The position numbers and the translations under genes are program-made. From the NCBI RefSeq assembly GCF_020524325.1, contig NZ_JAIVKY010000005.1:310001-374000 (forward strand): a stretch of 64,000 nt of DNA, in the 5' to 3' direction. Below the pieces are notes generated by a model. It did no database searches. It saw only the letters and a list, made by a program, of their open reading frames with translations, and was not told the DNA's origin. This DNA is from Sutcliffiella horikoshii. GTDB taxonomy: Bacteria > Bacillota > Bacilli > Bacillales > Bacillaceae_I. This document shows, one piece after another, positions 32,650-42,338 of the stretch. Position 1 is the first letter of the stretch; the number at the start of each line of letters is the position of its first letter.

Positions 32650-33012
32650 ATGTCCATCGAACTAAAAACATCCTATGGTCAAATAGATATTTCTAACGAT
32701 GTAGTTGCTACTATTGCTGGTGGAGCTGCAATTGATTGTTACGGAATAGTAGGCATGGCCTCTAAAAGCCAATTGAAAGATGGGTTATCCGAAATACTTA
32801 GAAAAGAGAATTTCACAAAAGGTGTGATCGTGCGCCAAGAAGAAGACCAGTTACATATCGACATGTACATCATCGTAAGCTACGGGACAAAGATTTCCGA
32901 GGTGGCTCACAACGTACAAACGAAAGTGAAATATACCTTGAATCAAATGCTCGGTCTTTCCGTTGATTCTTTAAATATTTATGTACAGGGAGTTCGAGTT
33001 ACGAACCCGTAA
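32650..33012 (+). CDS. Asp23/Gls24 family protein YloU
   Basis: 120 aa, same length as B. subtilis YloU. The family signature runs GQIDISNDVVATIAGGAA and CYGIVGMASK, followed by VIVRQEEDQLHIDMYIIV. Asp23 relatives are small envelope-associated proteins linked to alkaline or cell-wall stress; the function of YloU itself is not settled. The ATG at 32650 has AAGGGGG 6 bp upstream. It is co-transcribed with fakA, with 16 bp between them. Confidence 0.93.
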   Translation: MSIELKTSYGQIDISNDVVATIAGGAAIDCYGIVGMASKSQLKDGLSEILRKENFTKGVIVRQEEDQLHIDMYIIVSYGTKISEVAHNVQTKVKYTLNQMLGLSVDSLNIYVQGVRVTNP

Positions 33013-33028
33013 TAAGGAGGAAATTTTA

Positions 33029-34705
33029 GTGTCAGTAAAAGTTCTAAATGGGAAACGTTTTGCACAAATGGTTATCCAAGGTGCAAATCATTTATCAAAC
33101 AACGCCAAAACAGTAGATGCGTTGAACGTTTTTCCGGTTCCGGATGGAGATACGGGAACAAATATGAATCTTTCTATTACTTCAGGAGCGAAAGAAGTAA
33201 AGGGTAATGTTTCTGAGCATATCGGAAAGGTTGGTTCTGCTCTGGCTAAAGGCCTACTTATGGGTGCAAGAGGTAACTCAGGGGTAATTTTATCCCAATT
33301 ATTCCGAGGATTCTCTAAACATATTGAAGCGAAAGAAACAATTACAAGTAAAGACTTTGCACAAGCTTTGGAAGCTGGAGTTCAAACAGCATATAAAGCC
33401 GTTATGAAGCCTGTGGAAGGAACTATTCTTACTGTAGCGAAAGATGCTGCAAAGAAGGCGGTTGCTGTAGCGAAAAATGAAGAAGACATCATTGTATTGA
33501 TGGAAGAAACGTTAAAAGAAGCAAATGCTTCCCTTAAACGCACACCGGACCTTCTTCCTGTCTTAAAAGAAGTGGGAGTAGTGGACAGCGGCGGCCAAGG
33601 TTTAGTTTACATTTATGAAGGATTCCTTGCAGAGCTAAAGGGGCAAAGAATCGAGGATATCGTTCCTTCTACTACCATGAACGAGCTTGTTAATGCAGAA
33701 CATCATAAAAATGTTCACTCTGCTATCAATACAGAAGATATTGAATTTGGCTACTGTACAGAGTTTATGGTTAAGTTTGAAGAAGAAAAAGTGCAAGCTA
33801 ATCCTTTTACAGAAGAAAACTTCCGTAACGACCTGTCTGAATACGGGGATTCTCTGTTAGTTATTGCCGATGAAGAAATCGTTAAAGTACACATTCATGC
33901 AGAACAGCCTGGTAATGTTTTGACTTATGCTCAAAAATATGGAAGCCTGATTAACATGAAGATTGAAAATATGAGAGAACAGCACAGCAACCTTCTTTTT
34001 GAAGAAGATGCTTACCCTGCTCCAAAACCTGAAATGAACAAAAAACGCGAGAAATTTGGGATAATCACGGTAGCAATGGGTGAAGGAATTGCCGAGCTTT
34101 TTAAAAGCATCGGAGCAAAGGCAGTCATTGAAGGCGGCCAAACAATGAACCCAAGTACAGAGGATATTCTAAAAGCAATTGATGAAGTGAATGCTGAAAA
34201 TGTGATCATCTTGCCAAATAACAGCAACATCATCATGGCGGCAAAACAGGCTGCAGAAGTTGCGGAGCAAAATGTAGCGGTTGTTGAAAGTAAAACAGTC
34301 CCACAAGGGATGGCAGCAATTCTTGCATTCAACCCGACTGGGGAGCTTGCTGACAACGAAGTGACGATGAAAGATGCTTTAAGTTCAGTAAAAACAGGAC
34401 AAATCACATTTGCTGTCAGAGATACGAATATTGATGGCGTTGAAATACAGAAAAATGATTTCATGGGAATTGCTGATGGTAAAATTGTTCTTACTAACAA
34501 AGACAAAAAATCAGCTGCAAAGGAACTTCTTACATCCATGATGGACGAAGACTCCGAAATTCTTACTGTCATCTATGGTGAAGATGTATCAGAAGAAGAT
34601 GTAGAGGAACTTGTTAGTGAATTAGAAGAATCCTATCCGGATGTGGAAGTAGAAGTCCATAACGGAAAACAGCCACTATATTCCTTTATCTTTTCGATCG
34701 AGTAG
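33029..34705 (+). CDS. fakA: Fatty acid kinase catalytic subunit FakA (YloV)
   Basis: 558 aa. FakA phosphorylates fatty acids presented by FakB-type binding proteins, feeding exogenous acyl chains into phospholipid synthesis via PlsX. The N-terminal Dak2-like nucleotide-binding domain has NVFPVPDGDTGTNMNLS with the Mg-binding acidic residues and GARGNSGVILSQLFRGF; the C-terminal part is DegV-like in arrangement (LPNNSNIIMAAKQAAEV). Start is GTG at 33029 with AAGGAGG 9 bp upstream. The lipid operon with plsX lies a few genes downstream. Confidence 0.94.
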   Translation: MSVKVLNGKRFAQMVIQGANHLSNNAKTVDALNVFPVPDGDTGTNMNLSITSGAKEVKGNVSEHIGKVGSALAKGLLMGARGNSGVILSQLFRGFSKHIEAKETITSKDFAQALEAGVQTAYKAVMKPVEGTILTVAKDAAKKAVAVAKNEEDIIVLMEETLKEANASLKRTPDLLPVLKEVGVVDSGGQGLVYIYEGFLAELKGQRIEDIVPSTTMNELVNAEHHKNVHSAINTEDIEFGYCTEFMVKFEEEKVQANPFTEENFRNDLSEYGDSLLVIADEEIVKVHIHAEQPGNVLTYAQKYGSLINMKIENMREQHSNLLFEEDAYPAPKPEMNKKREKFGIITVAMGEGIAELFKSIGAKAVIEGGQTMNPSTEDILKAIDEVNAENVIILPNNSNIIMAAKQAAEVAEQNVAVVESKTVPQGMAAILAFNPTGELADNEVTMKDALSSVKTGQITFAVRDTNIDGVEIQKNDFMGIADGKIVLTNKDKKSAAKELLTSMMDEDSEILTVIYGEDVSEEDVEELVSELEESYPDVEVEVHNGKQPLYSFIFSIE

Positions 34706-34726
34706 GCTAAAATTATATTTGAAAAT

Positions 34727-34752
34727 AAAAGAAGGGGTAACACCCTTCTTTT
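34727..34752 (+). terminator. Terminator after fakA
   Basis: AAAAGAAGGG (34727-34736) pairs with CCCTTCTTTT (34743-34752); the T-run is within the stem's 3' arm. Confidence 0.85.
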
Positions 34753-34820
34753 GTATGTGAAGAAATAAAAAAAGTTTCTGGGGTAAGTTACAGTAAACCG
34801 ACATAGGGGAGTGGGCAGGC

Positions 34821-35483
34821 ATGAAATATAAAAGTGTATTTGATATTATTGGCCCCATCATGATAGGACCATCAAGTTCCCATACAGCTGGCGCTGCTAG
34901 AATTGGCCGTGTGGCAAGAAGTCTATTCGGAAGGCAGCCAAAGTGGGCGAACATATCATTTTTCGGTTCGTTTGCTAAAACCTATAAAGGGCATGGTACA
35001 GATGTAGCGATTGTAGGAGGATTACTAGATTTTGATACATTTGATGAAAGAATCAAAACCTCTCTTCAAATTGCAGATTCTTTAGGAGTTTCCATTACCT
35101 TTCATGAGGAAGATGCCATCACAGACCATCCGAATACGGCAAAAGTGGTAATCGGAGATGAAAATGGGGAATTAGAGCTTGTCGGCATTTCGATAGGCGG
35201 AGGGAAAATTGAGATTACTGAGTTGAATGGGTTTGCATTAAAACTTTCAGGAAATCACCCGGCATTGCTTGTTGTGCATGATGACCGTTATGGTGCGATC
35301 GCAGGTGTTGCGAATGTGTTAGCGAAGTTTGCCATAAACATTGGCCATATGGAAGTTTCCCGCAAAGAAAAAGGACAACAAGCCTTAATGACCATAGAAG
35401 TGGATCAAAATATAGATGATGTAGTGATTCAAGAATTATCAGCACTGCCAAACATCACTCAAGTTACAAAAATTGTGGACTAG
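34821..35483 (+). CDS. sdaAB: L-serine dehydratase, iron-sulfur-dependent, beta subunit
   Basis: 220 aa, same length as B. subtilis. With SdaAA it deaminates L-serine to pyruvate and ammonia through a 4Fe-4S cluster. The N-terminal segment SVFDIIGPIMIGPSSSHTAGA is the family's conserved HTAGA loop; a C-terminal ACT domain (about 145-220, LLVVHDDRYGAIAGVANVLA) probably senses serine. AGGGGAGTGGG precedes the ATG. Confidence 0.95.
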   Translation: MKYKSVFDIIGPIMIGPSSSHTAGAARIGRVARSLFGRQPKWANISFFGSFAKTYKGHGTDVAIVGGLLDFDTFDERIKTSLQIADSLGVSITFHEEDAITDHPNTAKVVIGDENGELELVGISIGGGKIEITELNGFALKLSGNHPALLVVHDDRYGAIAGVANVLAKFAINIGHMEVSRKEKGQQALMTIEVDQNIDDVVIQELSALPNITQVTKIVD

Positions 35484-35497
35484 CTTTTAGAATAATA

Positions 35498-35513
35498 ATG
35501 ATAGCGCTTTCAT
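35498..35513 (+). promoter_or_regulatory. Candidate CcpA binding site (cre) between sdaAB and sdaAA
   Basis: ATGATAGCGCTTTCAT matches the cre consensus WTGNAARCGNWWWCAW at 15 of 16 positions and is nearly palindromic around AGCGCT. It lies 31 bp before the sdaAA start, inside the operon, where bound CcpA would block elongation or an internal promoter. Confidence 0.6.
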
Positions 35514-35543
35514 ATGATGTATAGCTCTTAAGGGGGAAAAATC

Positions 35544-36431
35544 ATGTTTCGTAATGTTGCAGAATTGATTGAAATAGCACAAAGTAGTAACAAGAAGATT
35601 TCAGAGATAATGATTGAACAGGAAATGGAATTTACGGGTAGAACACGCGAGGAAATTTTCGAACAGATGGACAAAAACCTTACTATCATGGAGCAGGCTG
35701 TTGAGAGAGGGCTTGAAGGTGTAAGATCTGTGTCGGGTTTAACGGGCGGCGATGCGGTACTTCTTCAAAAGTATATTGAAAAAGGCAATTTCCTGACAGG
35801 TAAAAATATATTGGATGCAGTGAGTAAAGCGGTTGCTACAAATGAAGTAAATGCCGCCATGGGGACAATCTGTGCCACTCCAACGGCTGGTTCTGCCGGG
35901 GTAGTACCTGGAACACTTTTTGCCGTAAAAAACGTGCTCAACCCAACAAGAGAAGAAATGATCAACTTTTTATTCACCTCAGGAGCTTTCGGATTCGTTG
36001 TTGCCAATAATGCCTCTATCTCCGGTGCTGCTGGAGGATGTCAGGCTGAAGTGGGTTCTGCTTCAGGGATGGCAGCAGCTGCTATCGTGGAAATGGCTGG
36101 CGGGACTCCCGATCAATGTGCACAAGCAATGGCCATTACCCTAAAAAACATGTTAGGATTAGTATGTGACCCTGTTGCAGGTCTAGTTGAAGTACCATGC
36201 GTGAAGCGTAATGCAATGGGTGCAGCAAATGCAATGGTCGCAGCAGACATGGCACTTGCGGGGATTACTAGCAGGATCCCATGTGATGAAGTAATTGACG
36301 CAATGTACAAGATTGGACAGACGATGCCTACTGCACTTAAAGAAACTGCACAAGGAGGGTTGGCGGCAACACCAACTGGTCGTGAATTAGAAGCGAAAAT
36401 ATTTGGTGTTCCCTTACAAAAAGGTGACTAA
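35544..36431 (+). CDS. sdaAA: L-serine dehydratase, iron-sulfur-dependent, alpha subunit
   Basis: 295 aa. It carries the cluster-binding cysteines: GTICATPTAGSAG, GAAGGCQAEVGSASGMAA and LVCDPVAGLVEVPCVKRNA. Its partner beta subunit lies 60 bp upstream. AAGGGGG precedes the ATG. The end overlaps recG by 8 bp. Confidence 0.95.
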   Translation: MFRNVAELIEIAQSSNKKISEIMIEQEMEFTGRTREEIFEQMDKNLTIMEQAVERGLEGVRSVSGLTGGDAVLLQKYIEKGNFLTGKNILDAVSKAVATNEVNAAMGTICATPTAGSAGVVPGTLFAVKNVLNPTREEMINFLFTSGAFGFVVANNASISGAAGGCQAEVGSASGMAAAAIVEMAGGTPDQCAQAMAITLKNMLGLVCDPVAGLVEVPCVKRNAMGAANAMVAADMALAGITSRIPCDEVIDAMYKIGQTMPTALKETAQGGLAATPTGRELEAKIFGVPLQKGD

Positions 36432-38472
36432 TTTATCCGAAACGACAGTAACAACCTTAAAAGGCATTGGGGAAGAAACCGCAAATTCCCTGCATGCAAT
36501 GGGAATTTACTCAGTAGAAGACCTGCTGATGCATTTCCCGTACAGGTATGAAGATTATCGGCTTAGAGATATATCAGAAGTAAAACATGAAGAGAAAATA
36601 ACGGTAGAAGGGAAGGTTCATGGAGAGCCTTCTCTTATGTATTTTGGCAAAAAGAAATCCAGGCTTACTTTTCGTTTTTTTGTTGGTCGTTTTTTAGTGA
36701 AGGCGGTTTGTTTCAACCGGCCATATTACAAAAATAAACTTTCCATCAACGACACCATCACCATTACAGGAAAATGGGACCAGCATCGTCAAACGATCAC
36801 TGTTATGGAGATTCACTTTGGACCATTCATGAAAGAAAGTGAAGTGGAACCTGTCTACTCGGTTAAGGGGAATATTACCGTCAAGCAGATGCGTAAGTTC
36901 ATCGGAAGCGCGCTGCAAACATATGGAACCGATTTGGAAAGTGCACTTCCTGTTTCTCTTTTACAAAAATACAAACTCCCATCTAAAGGTGATTCAGTAA
37001 GAGCGCTACATAACCCAGTCAATCAAGAAACGCTGAAACATGCAAGGCGGTATTTTGTTTATGAGGAATTTTTACTTTTTCAGCTGAAAATTCAGGCGTT
37101 ACGAAAATATAAGCGTGAGCAAACAGAAGGACTTGTTCATGAATTTTCTAAAAGTAAGCTTCAACAATTCATCCGTACACTTCCATTTCCCCTGACAGGT
37201 GCACAAAATAGGGTGTTGGGAGAAATCTTAGGTGATATGACTTCCCCATACCGGATGAACCGCTTATTACAAGGTGATGTTGGTTCAGGAAAAACAGTGG
37301 TTGCGGCAATCTCTCTATATGGTGCCCATCTTTCTGGTTACCAAGGTGCATTGATGGTGCCAACAGAAATCCTTGCTGAACAACATGCCCAATCATTAAC
37401 AAGTCTGTTCAGCGAAACCGAAGTCAACATAGAACTGTTAACAAGTTCCGTAAAAGGCAAGCGACGCAGGGAGCTCTTGGAAAGGTTGGCTAATGGTGAA
37501 ATTGATATTCTTGTCGGTACGCATGCTTTAATACAAGAAGAAGTGAACTTTAAAAGACTTGGCCTGGTCATAACAGATGAGCAGCATCGCTTTGGAGTCG
37601 AACAACGTAGGGTCCTCCGCGAAAAAGGATCAAATCCGGATGTCCTGTTTATGACGGCGACGCCAATTCCGAGGACACTAGCCATTACAGCTTTTGGGGA
37701 AATGGATGTTTCCATTATCGACGAAATGCCGGCAGGTCGAAAAGCAATAGAGACTTATTGGGCCAAACATCAAATGATTGACAGGGTACTTGGCTTTGTA
37801 GAAAAGGAACTTCAAAAAGGCAGGCAAGCATATGTCATCTGCCCACTTATTGAAGAATCGGAAAAGCTTGACGTACAAAATGCGATAGATGTGCATGATA
37901 TGCTTACGCATTACTACCGTGGTAAATGGAAAATCGGCTTAATGCATGGCAGGTTGAGTTCGGATGAAAAAGAAAAAGTCATGGAAGCTTTCAGTGAAAA
38001 TGAAGTGCAACTCCTTGTTTCCACCACCGTTGTAGAAGTCGGGGTCAATGTTCCGAATGCGACTATGATGGTGATCTATGATGCGGAGCGCTTTGGTCTT
38101 TCCCAACTGCATCAGCTACGAGGCCGTGTTGGGCGTGGTAGTGAACAATCCTATTGCATTTTGCTTGCAGATCCCAAGTCAGAAGTTGGGAAAGAACGGA
38201 TGAAAATCATGACAGAAACGAATGACGGTTTTGTGCTATCAGAGAAAGACTTGGAACTGCGAGGCCCAGGTGATTTCTTTGGCAGAAAACAAAGCGGTGT
38301 ACCGGAATTTAAAGTCGCTGATATGGTTCATGATTACAGAGCCCTTGAAGTAGCGAGGCAGGATGCGCATGATCTTCTCTATTCTGATAGTTTTTGGGTG
38401 GACGGGGAGTATAAAGGCTTACGGGAAATGATTCAACACTCAGGGATTTTAGATGGTGACAAATTGGATTAA
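36424..38472 (+). CDS. recG: ATP-dependent DNA helicase RecG
   Basis: 682 aa with the GTG start at 36424, exactly the B. subtilis length. RecG remodels stalled forks and Holliday junctions. The wedge domain (about 1-180; LKGIGEETANSLHAMGI, FPYRYEDY) precedes the helicase: LQGDVGSGKTVVA (Walker A), DEQHRFG (Walker B box), MTATPIPRTLAI, QLRGRVGRG and the C-terminal GPGDFFGRKQSG. No strong ribosome binding site is seen; starts at TTG 36403 or GTG 36406 in the same frame cannot be excluded. It is probably coupled to sdaAA by the 8-bp overlap. Confidence 0.95.
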   Translation: MTNLSETTVTTLKGIGEETANSLHAMGIYSVEDLLMHFPYRYEDYRLRDISEVKHEEKITVEGKVHGEPSLMYFGKKKSRLTFRFFVGRFLVKAVCFNRPYYKNKLSINDTITITGKWDQHRQTITVMEIHFGPFMKESEVEPVYSVKGNITVKQMRKFIGSALQTYGTDLESALPVSLLQKYKLPSKGDSVRALHNPVNQETLKHARRYFVYEEFLLFQLKIQALRKYKREQTEGLVHEFSKSKLQQFIRTLPFPLTGAQNRVLGEILGDMTSPYRMNRLLQGDVGSGKTVVAAISLYGAHLSGYQGALMVPTEILAEQHAQSLTSLFSETEVNIELLTSSVKGKRRRELLERLANGEIDILVGTHALIQEEVNFKRLGLVITDEQHRFGVEQRRVLREKGSNPDVLFMTATPIPRTLAITAFGEMDVSIIDEMPAGRKAIETYWAKHQMIDRVLGFVEKELQKGRQAYVICPLIEESEKLDVQNAIDVHDMLTHYYRGKWKIGLMHGRLSSDEKEKVMEAFSENEVQLLVSTTVVEVGVNVPNATMMVIYDAERFGLSQLHQLRGRVGRGSEQSYCILLADPKSEVGKERMKIMTETNDGFVLSEKDLELRGPGDFFGRKQSGVPEFKVADMVHDYRALEVARQDAHDLLYSDSFWVDGEYKGLREMIQHSGILDGDKLD

Positions 38473-38473
38473 T

Positions 38474-38517
38474 AGAGGCAGTGTGAAGCCGTTTTGCTGG
38501 CTTGCTCTGCCTTTTTG
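38474..38517 (+). terminator. Terminator after recG
   Basis: Two-tier hairpin: AGGCAG (38476-38481) with CTGCCT (38507-38512) outside, AAGCC with GGCTT inside, followed by TTTTT. Confidence 0.8.
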
Positions 38518-38545
38518 TACAAAAGATAAGAAAGTATAAAAATCG

Positions 38546-38885
38546 GTTGATTTCCGTTCCAGGCGCTTCGCTTGCCTGCGGGCGGTCCGGGAGCCTCCTC
38601 GGCTTCGCCTGCGGGGTCTCCCCTGTCCCTTCCTCCCGCGGGCGTCTGCGCGCCTTCCACTTCAATCAACAAGATGGCTTCATTCATTTAAGGGTTAATG
38701 AAAGTCGTCTAACTGAGTTAACTGTAAAGCACTAACCTTTCGTTCACATAAGTTCAGCTGTGGATTGGAGCAAAAGGCGAAGACTCCAGCGGGGGAGTAA
38801 CGGTAGCTTGAGACCCCGCAACGAAGTGAGGAGGCTCAAGCACCGTCCCGCGGAAAGCGAAGCCATTTGCGGAAAGGAACAGCGG
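38546..38885. repeat. Structured intergenic repeat, locus 2 (complete inverted pair)
   Basis: The minus-oriented unit runs 38546-38670 with terminal inverted repeat GTTGATT/AATCAAC and stem AGGCGC/GCGCCT. The plus-oriented unit runs 38756-38885. Its basal stem GCAAAAGGC (38770-38778) pairs with GCCATTTGC (38862-38870) with one mismatch, then come hairpin ACTCC/GGAGT and stem ACGGTaGCTTGAG/CTCAAGCaCCGT. A linker of 85 bp has a TTCATT/AATGAA hairpin. The pair starts about 30 bp after the recG terminator. GC content is well above the flanks. ORFs crossing it are not credible. Confidence 0.88.
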
Positions 38886-38909
38886 TGCATAATTAAGCAA
38901 CTAAAAAAG

Positions 38910-38935
38910 ACCGGGCTGTTTTTGCCGGTTTTTCT
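38910..38935 (+). terminator. Terminator-like hairpin following repeat locus 2
   Basis: ACCGG (38910-38914) pairs with CCGGT (38925-38929), then TTTTTCTT. It corresponds to the hairpin after repeat locus 1 in both place and sequence. Confidence 0.6.
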
Positions 38936-38957
38936 TACCATATCAGCAAATTTTGTC

Positions 38958-38986
38958 TTGCAATATGCTTTTTATGTATATATACT
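38958..38986 (+). promoter_or_regulatory. Promoter of the fapR-plsX-fabD-fabG operon
   Basis: TTGCAA (38958-38963) and TATACT (38981-38986) are separated by exactly 17 bp. The FapR box starts 5 bp after the -10, overlapping the expected start point. Confidence 0.7.
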
Positions 38987-38990
38987 ACTA

Positions 38991-39010
38991 TTAGTACCTA
39001 GTCATAATAG
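38991..39010 (+). promoter_or_regulatory. FapR operator
   Basis: TTAGTACCTAGTCATAATAG resembles the palindromic FapR box known from Bacillus fatty-acid promoters (TTAGTACCTRGTCTTAAT-like). It covers the likely transcription start. FapR would repress its own operon here, released by malonyl-CoA. Confidence 0.8.
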
Positions 39011-39029
39011 TTCGGATGGTGTGTAATAT

Positions 39030-39596
39030 ATGAGACGAAACAAAAAGGAGCGCCAGTTATCTTTAAAGGATAAGATACAGGAAAACCCTTTTATAACAGA
39101 TGAAGAACTTGCAGATTTTTTTCAAGTCAGCATCCAAACAGTACGATTGGATCGTCTGGAATTAAATATTCCTGAATTACGGGAGAGAATTAAAAACGTG
39201 GCTGCAAGGACGCTTGAGAAAGAAGTGAAATCCCTACCTCTTGATGAAGTGATTGGGGAAATTATTGATCTTCAATTAGACGAGAGCGCGATTTCCATTT
39301 TTGATGTTCAAAGTGAGCATGTTTTTAAGCGAAATCAAATTACTCGGGGGCATCACTTGTTTGCACAAGCCAATTCTTTGGCGGTTGCCGTCATCAATGA
39401 TGAACTGGCGTTAACTGCAAAAGCTACCATTCGATTTACACGACCTGTTAAATTGGGCGAAAGAATTGTTGCAAAAGCCTTCGTTAGTAAAGTGGATAAA
39501 GAAAAAGGTAGAACAACTGTAGAAGTGAAAAGCTCTGTCGGAAGTGAAAAAGTATTCCATGGTGAGTTTGAAATGTTCCGCTCTACAAGTTCTTAA
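39030..39596 (+). CDS. fapR: Fatty acid and phospholipid biosynthesis repressor FapR
   Basis: 188 aa, same length as B. subtilis FapR. The N-terminal helix-turn-helix (about 20-50; [21 protein letters not shown]) joins a C-terminal hot-dog domain that binds malonyl-CoA ([31 protein letters not shown]). Malonyl-CoA lifts repression of lipid synthesis genes. It heads the operon it controls, with its operator just upstream. GGTG before the ATG is a weak ribosome binding site. Confidence 0.97.
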   Translation: MRRNKKERQLSLKDKIQENPFITDEELADFFQVSIQTVRLDRLELNIPELRERIKNVAARTLEKEVKSLPLDEVIGEIIDLQLDESAISIFDVQSEHVFKRNQITRGHHLFAQANSLAVAVINDELALTAKATIRFTRPVKLGERIVAKAFVSKVDKEKGRTTVEVKSSVGSEKVFHGEFEMFRSTSS

Positions 39597-39615
39597 TTAA
39601 AGGCAGGTTATAATG

Positions 39616-40635
39616 ATGAGAATTGCCATTGATGCAATGGGTGGCGATCATGCACCAAAGACTATTGTAGAAGGTGTTATGAAAGCTGTTGAGAAATATA
39701 ATGATGTTACGTTTACCCTTGTTGGGGATGAAAATAAAATACGACCATACTTAACGAATGAAAAACAAATAACTATTTTACATACAGAAGAGGTTATTTC
39801 AGGAGATGAGGAACCGGTTCGGGCAGTACGCCGTAAAAAGAACGCCTCTATGGTCCTGATGGCCAAAGAAGTAAAAGAGGGACGAGCAGATGCCTGTATT
39901 TCAGCAGGGAATACTGGTGCCTTAATGACGGCAGGATTATTGATTGTCGGCAGAATCAAAGGGATTGAACGCCCTGCGCTATCGCCTACTTTACCGACTG
40001 TTGACGGTAAAGGGTTTGTTATGTTGGATGTAGGTGCAAATGCAGATGCGAAACCAGAGCATTTATTCCAATATGCTCTGATGGGATCCATCTACGCAGA
40101 AAAGGTTCGCGGTGTAAAAGCTCCTCGTGTAGGTTTACTGAATGTAGGAACTGAAGATAAAAAAGGGAATGAACTGACAAAAGCTGCTTTTGAATACATT
40201 AAAGAATCCAATGCGGTACACTTTATCGGAAATGTAGAGGCAAGGGATTTGTTGAACGGAGTAGCGGATGTGGTGGTAACAGACGGGTTTACCGGAAACA
40301 TCACGTTAAAAGCCATTGAAGGAACAGCCCTTTCTGTGTTTGACATGTTAAAAGAGGTTCTAACAAGTGACCTGAAAAGCAAGCTTGCAGCAGCTGTGTT
40401 GAAACCAAAACTTAAAACTATCAAAACGAAAATGGACTACTCAGAATACGGTGGGGCGGCTCTATTTGGCTTAAAGGCACCAGTTGTCAAGGCACATGGC
40501 TCTTCTGATGACAATGCTGTCTTCAATGCCATCCGTCAAACACGTGAAATGCTACAAAAAGATATGGTAGGTACCATTGCGAATACTATTGAGAAAATGG
40601 AGTTTGTGACTTCACAAGAGAACGGAGGAAAATAA
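39616..40635 (+). CDS. plsX: Phosphate acyltransferase PlsX
   Basis: 339 aa. It converts acyl-ACP and phosphate to acyl phosphate, the donor used by PlsY for the first acylation of glycerol 3-phosphate; it is peripheral to the membrane. [39 protein letters not shown] and [15 protein letters not shown] are family motifs. Two ATG codons are adjacent (39613 and 39616); the second gives 8-bp spacing from AAAGGCAGG and matches homologues. The stop shares a base with the fabD start. Confidence 0.96.
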   Translation: MRIAIDAMGGDHAPKTIVEGVMKAVEKYNDVTFTLVGDENKIRPYLTNEKQITILHTEEVISGDEEPVRAVRRKKNASMVLMAKEVKEGRADACISAGNTGALMTAGLLIVGRIKGIERPALSPTLPTVDGKGFVMLDVGANADAKPEHLFQYALMGSIYAEKVRGVKAPRVGLLNVGTEDKKGNELTKAAFEYIKESNAVHFIGNVEARDLLNGVADVVVTDGFTGNITLKAIEGTALSVFDMLKEVLTSDLKSKLAAAVLKPKLKTIKTKMDYSEYGGAALFGLKAPVVKAHGSSDDNAVFNAIRQTREMLQKDMVGTIANTIEKMEFVTSQENGGK

Positions 40636-41591
40636 TGGGGAAGGTTGCATTTGTTTTTCCAGGACAAGGTTCACAGATTGTTGGGATGGCTCAAGAACTA
40701 GCCACTGAATATAAAGAAGTGCAAGCGGTGATTGATCAGGCAGACGAGAAATTAGGTTACAAACTTTCTTCCTTAATGTTTGAAGGGCCACAAGAAGAGC
40801 TTACACTGACATATAATGCCCAGCCTGCGCTCCTGACTTCAAGTATTGCTATTTTGCAACTGCTTAAACAAGCAGGCATTAGAGCAGATTATACGGCTGG
40901 ACATAGCCTCGGCGAATATTCTGCTCTTGTAGCGGCAGATGCCATCAGTTTTGAAGATGCTGTCTATACGGTCCATATGCGCGGAAAATACATGGAAGAA
41001 GCAGTTCCAGCTGGTGTTGGATCCATGGCGGCAGTGCTTGGTCTTGAAGAGAGTTTACTGAAAGAAGCTTGTGAAGAAGCATCCTCGGAAGCTGGACCTG
41101 TTCAACTTGCAAACTTAAATTGTCCGGGGCAGATTGTCATATCTGGTTCCGCAGAAGGTGTGTCGCTGGCGTCTGAAAAGGCGAAGGCAAAAGGTGCTAA
41201 AAAAGTGATTCCTCTAGTAGTTAGCGGTCCTTTTCATTCCAGTTTGATGAAACCTGCAGCATCCAAGCTTGAAGATACATTGTCATCGATTTCTATCAAT
41301 GAATCTACTTTTCCCGTTATTGCAAATGTGGATGCGGACGAAATGAGAAGCGCCTCAGAGATTCCTGTGAAGCTTGTGGAGCAGCTCTACTCTCCTGTTC
41401 GCTGGGAACAATCTGTAGAGAAGTTGATAGATCTTGGAGTGGATACGTTTATCGAAGTGGGCCCAGGGAAAGTGTTATCAGGTCTTATCAAGAAAGTGAA
41501 TCGCAGAGCAACGACGATTCCGGTTTACGATAAAGAAACACTACAAAAAGCGATCGATCACTTTAAAAAGGAGGACTCTACAAATGCTTAA
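40635..41591 (+). CDS. fabD: Malonyl-CoA:ACP transacylase
   Basis: 318 aa. It moves malonyl from CoA to [17 protein letters not shown], the nucleophile elbow [10 protein letters not shown] (Ser91), and GPFHSSLM (catalytic His) are present. AACGGAGG precedes the ATG. fabG starts 8 bp before its stop. Confidence 0.97.
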   Translation: MGKVAFVFPGQGSQIVGMAQELATEYKEVQAVIDQADEKLGYKLSSLMFEGPQEELTLTYNAQPALLTSSIAILQLLKQAGIRADYTAGHSLGEYSALVAADAISFEDAVYTVHMRGKYMEEAVPAGVGSMAAVLGLEESLLKEACEEASSEAGPVQLANLNCPGQIVISGSAEGVSLASEKAKAKGAKKVIPLVVSGPFHSSLMKPAASKLEDTLSSISINESTFPVIANVDADEMRSASEIPVKLVEQLYSPVRWEQSVEKLIDLGVDTFIEVGPGKVLSGLIKKVNRRATTIPVYDKETLQKAIDHFKKEDSTNA

Positions 41592-42324
41592 AGGAAAAAC
41601 AGCCGTTGTAACTGGGGCGTCACGCGGAATTGGACGTGCCGTTGCACTTGAACTAGCAGAACATGGTGCAAATGTAGTTGTCAACTATTCTGGAAGCGAA
41701 GCAAAGGCTTATGAAGTAGTGGAAGCTATCAAAGAAATGGGTAGCGAGGCTATCGCTGTACGTTGTAATGTTGGAAGCATGGAAGACGTACAAGCAATGA
41801 TGAAAGAAGCTCTCACTCAGTTCGGTACAATAGATATTCTTGTGAATAATGCCGGTATCACCCGTGATAACCTTCTTATGCGAATGAAGGAAGACGAGTG
41901 GGATGATGTGATTAACATCAATCTTAAAGGTGTGTTCAATGCTACAAAAGCAGTAACTCGCCAAATGATGAAACAACGATCAGGACGAATCATCAACATT
42001 GCATCCATCGTCGGCGTAATGGGGAATGCGGGGCAGGCAAACTATGTAGCGGCAAAAGCTGGTGTTATTGGTCTAACAAAATCAACGGCACGCGAGTTGG
42101 CTTCCCGCCATATCACCGTAAATGCAATCGCACCTGGGTTCATCACAACGGATATGACGGATAAACTAACAGAAGAAGTTAAAACGGAAATGCTCAAGCA
42201 AATCCCTCTCGCAAGATTTGGAGAAGCAAAAGACATTGCCTCTATCGTATCTTTCCTAGCATCAGAAAAAAGTGCCTACATTACCGGCCAAACCCTCCAC
42301 GTAGACGGCGGAATGGTGATGTAA
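41584..42324 (+). CDS. fabG: 3-oxoacyl-ACP reductase
   Basis: 246 aa short-chain dehydrogenase, the first reduction of each elongation cycle, NADPH-dependent. [12 protein letters not shown] is the cofactor loop, NNAG follows, and the catalytic triad is Ser141, Tyr154 and Lys158. AAAAAGGAGG precedes the ATG inside the end of fabD. Repeat locus 3 lies between it and acpP. Confidence 0.97.
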   Translation: MLKGKTAVVTGASRGIGRAVALELAEHGANVVVNYSGSEAKAYEVVEAIKEMGSEAIAVRCNVGSMEDVQAMMKEALTQFGTIDILVNNAGITRDNLLMRMKEDEWDDVININLKGVFNATKAVTRQMMKQRSGRIINIASIVGVMGNAGQANYVAAKAGVIGLTKSTARELASRHITVNAIAPGFITTDMTDKLTEEVKTEMLKQIPLARFGEAKDIASIVSFLASEKSAYITGQTLHVDGGMVM

Positions 42325-42338
42325 GTTTAAGTGATTTA

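Noticed and set aside
36403-36431. recG start at TTG 36403
   Set aside because: GTG 36424 gives the exact B. subtilis length; the upstream codons have no ribosome binding site. Not fully excluded.
38309-38735. Overlapping ORFs on both strands through repeat locus 2 (and similar ORFs at 18251-18596, 48664-48996, 48913-49131)
   Set aside because: They arise because the GC-rich repeat has few stop codons; the same translated pieces recur at each repeat copy and none has a ribosome binding site.
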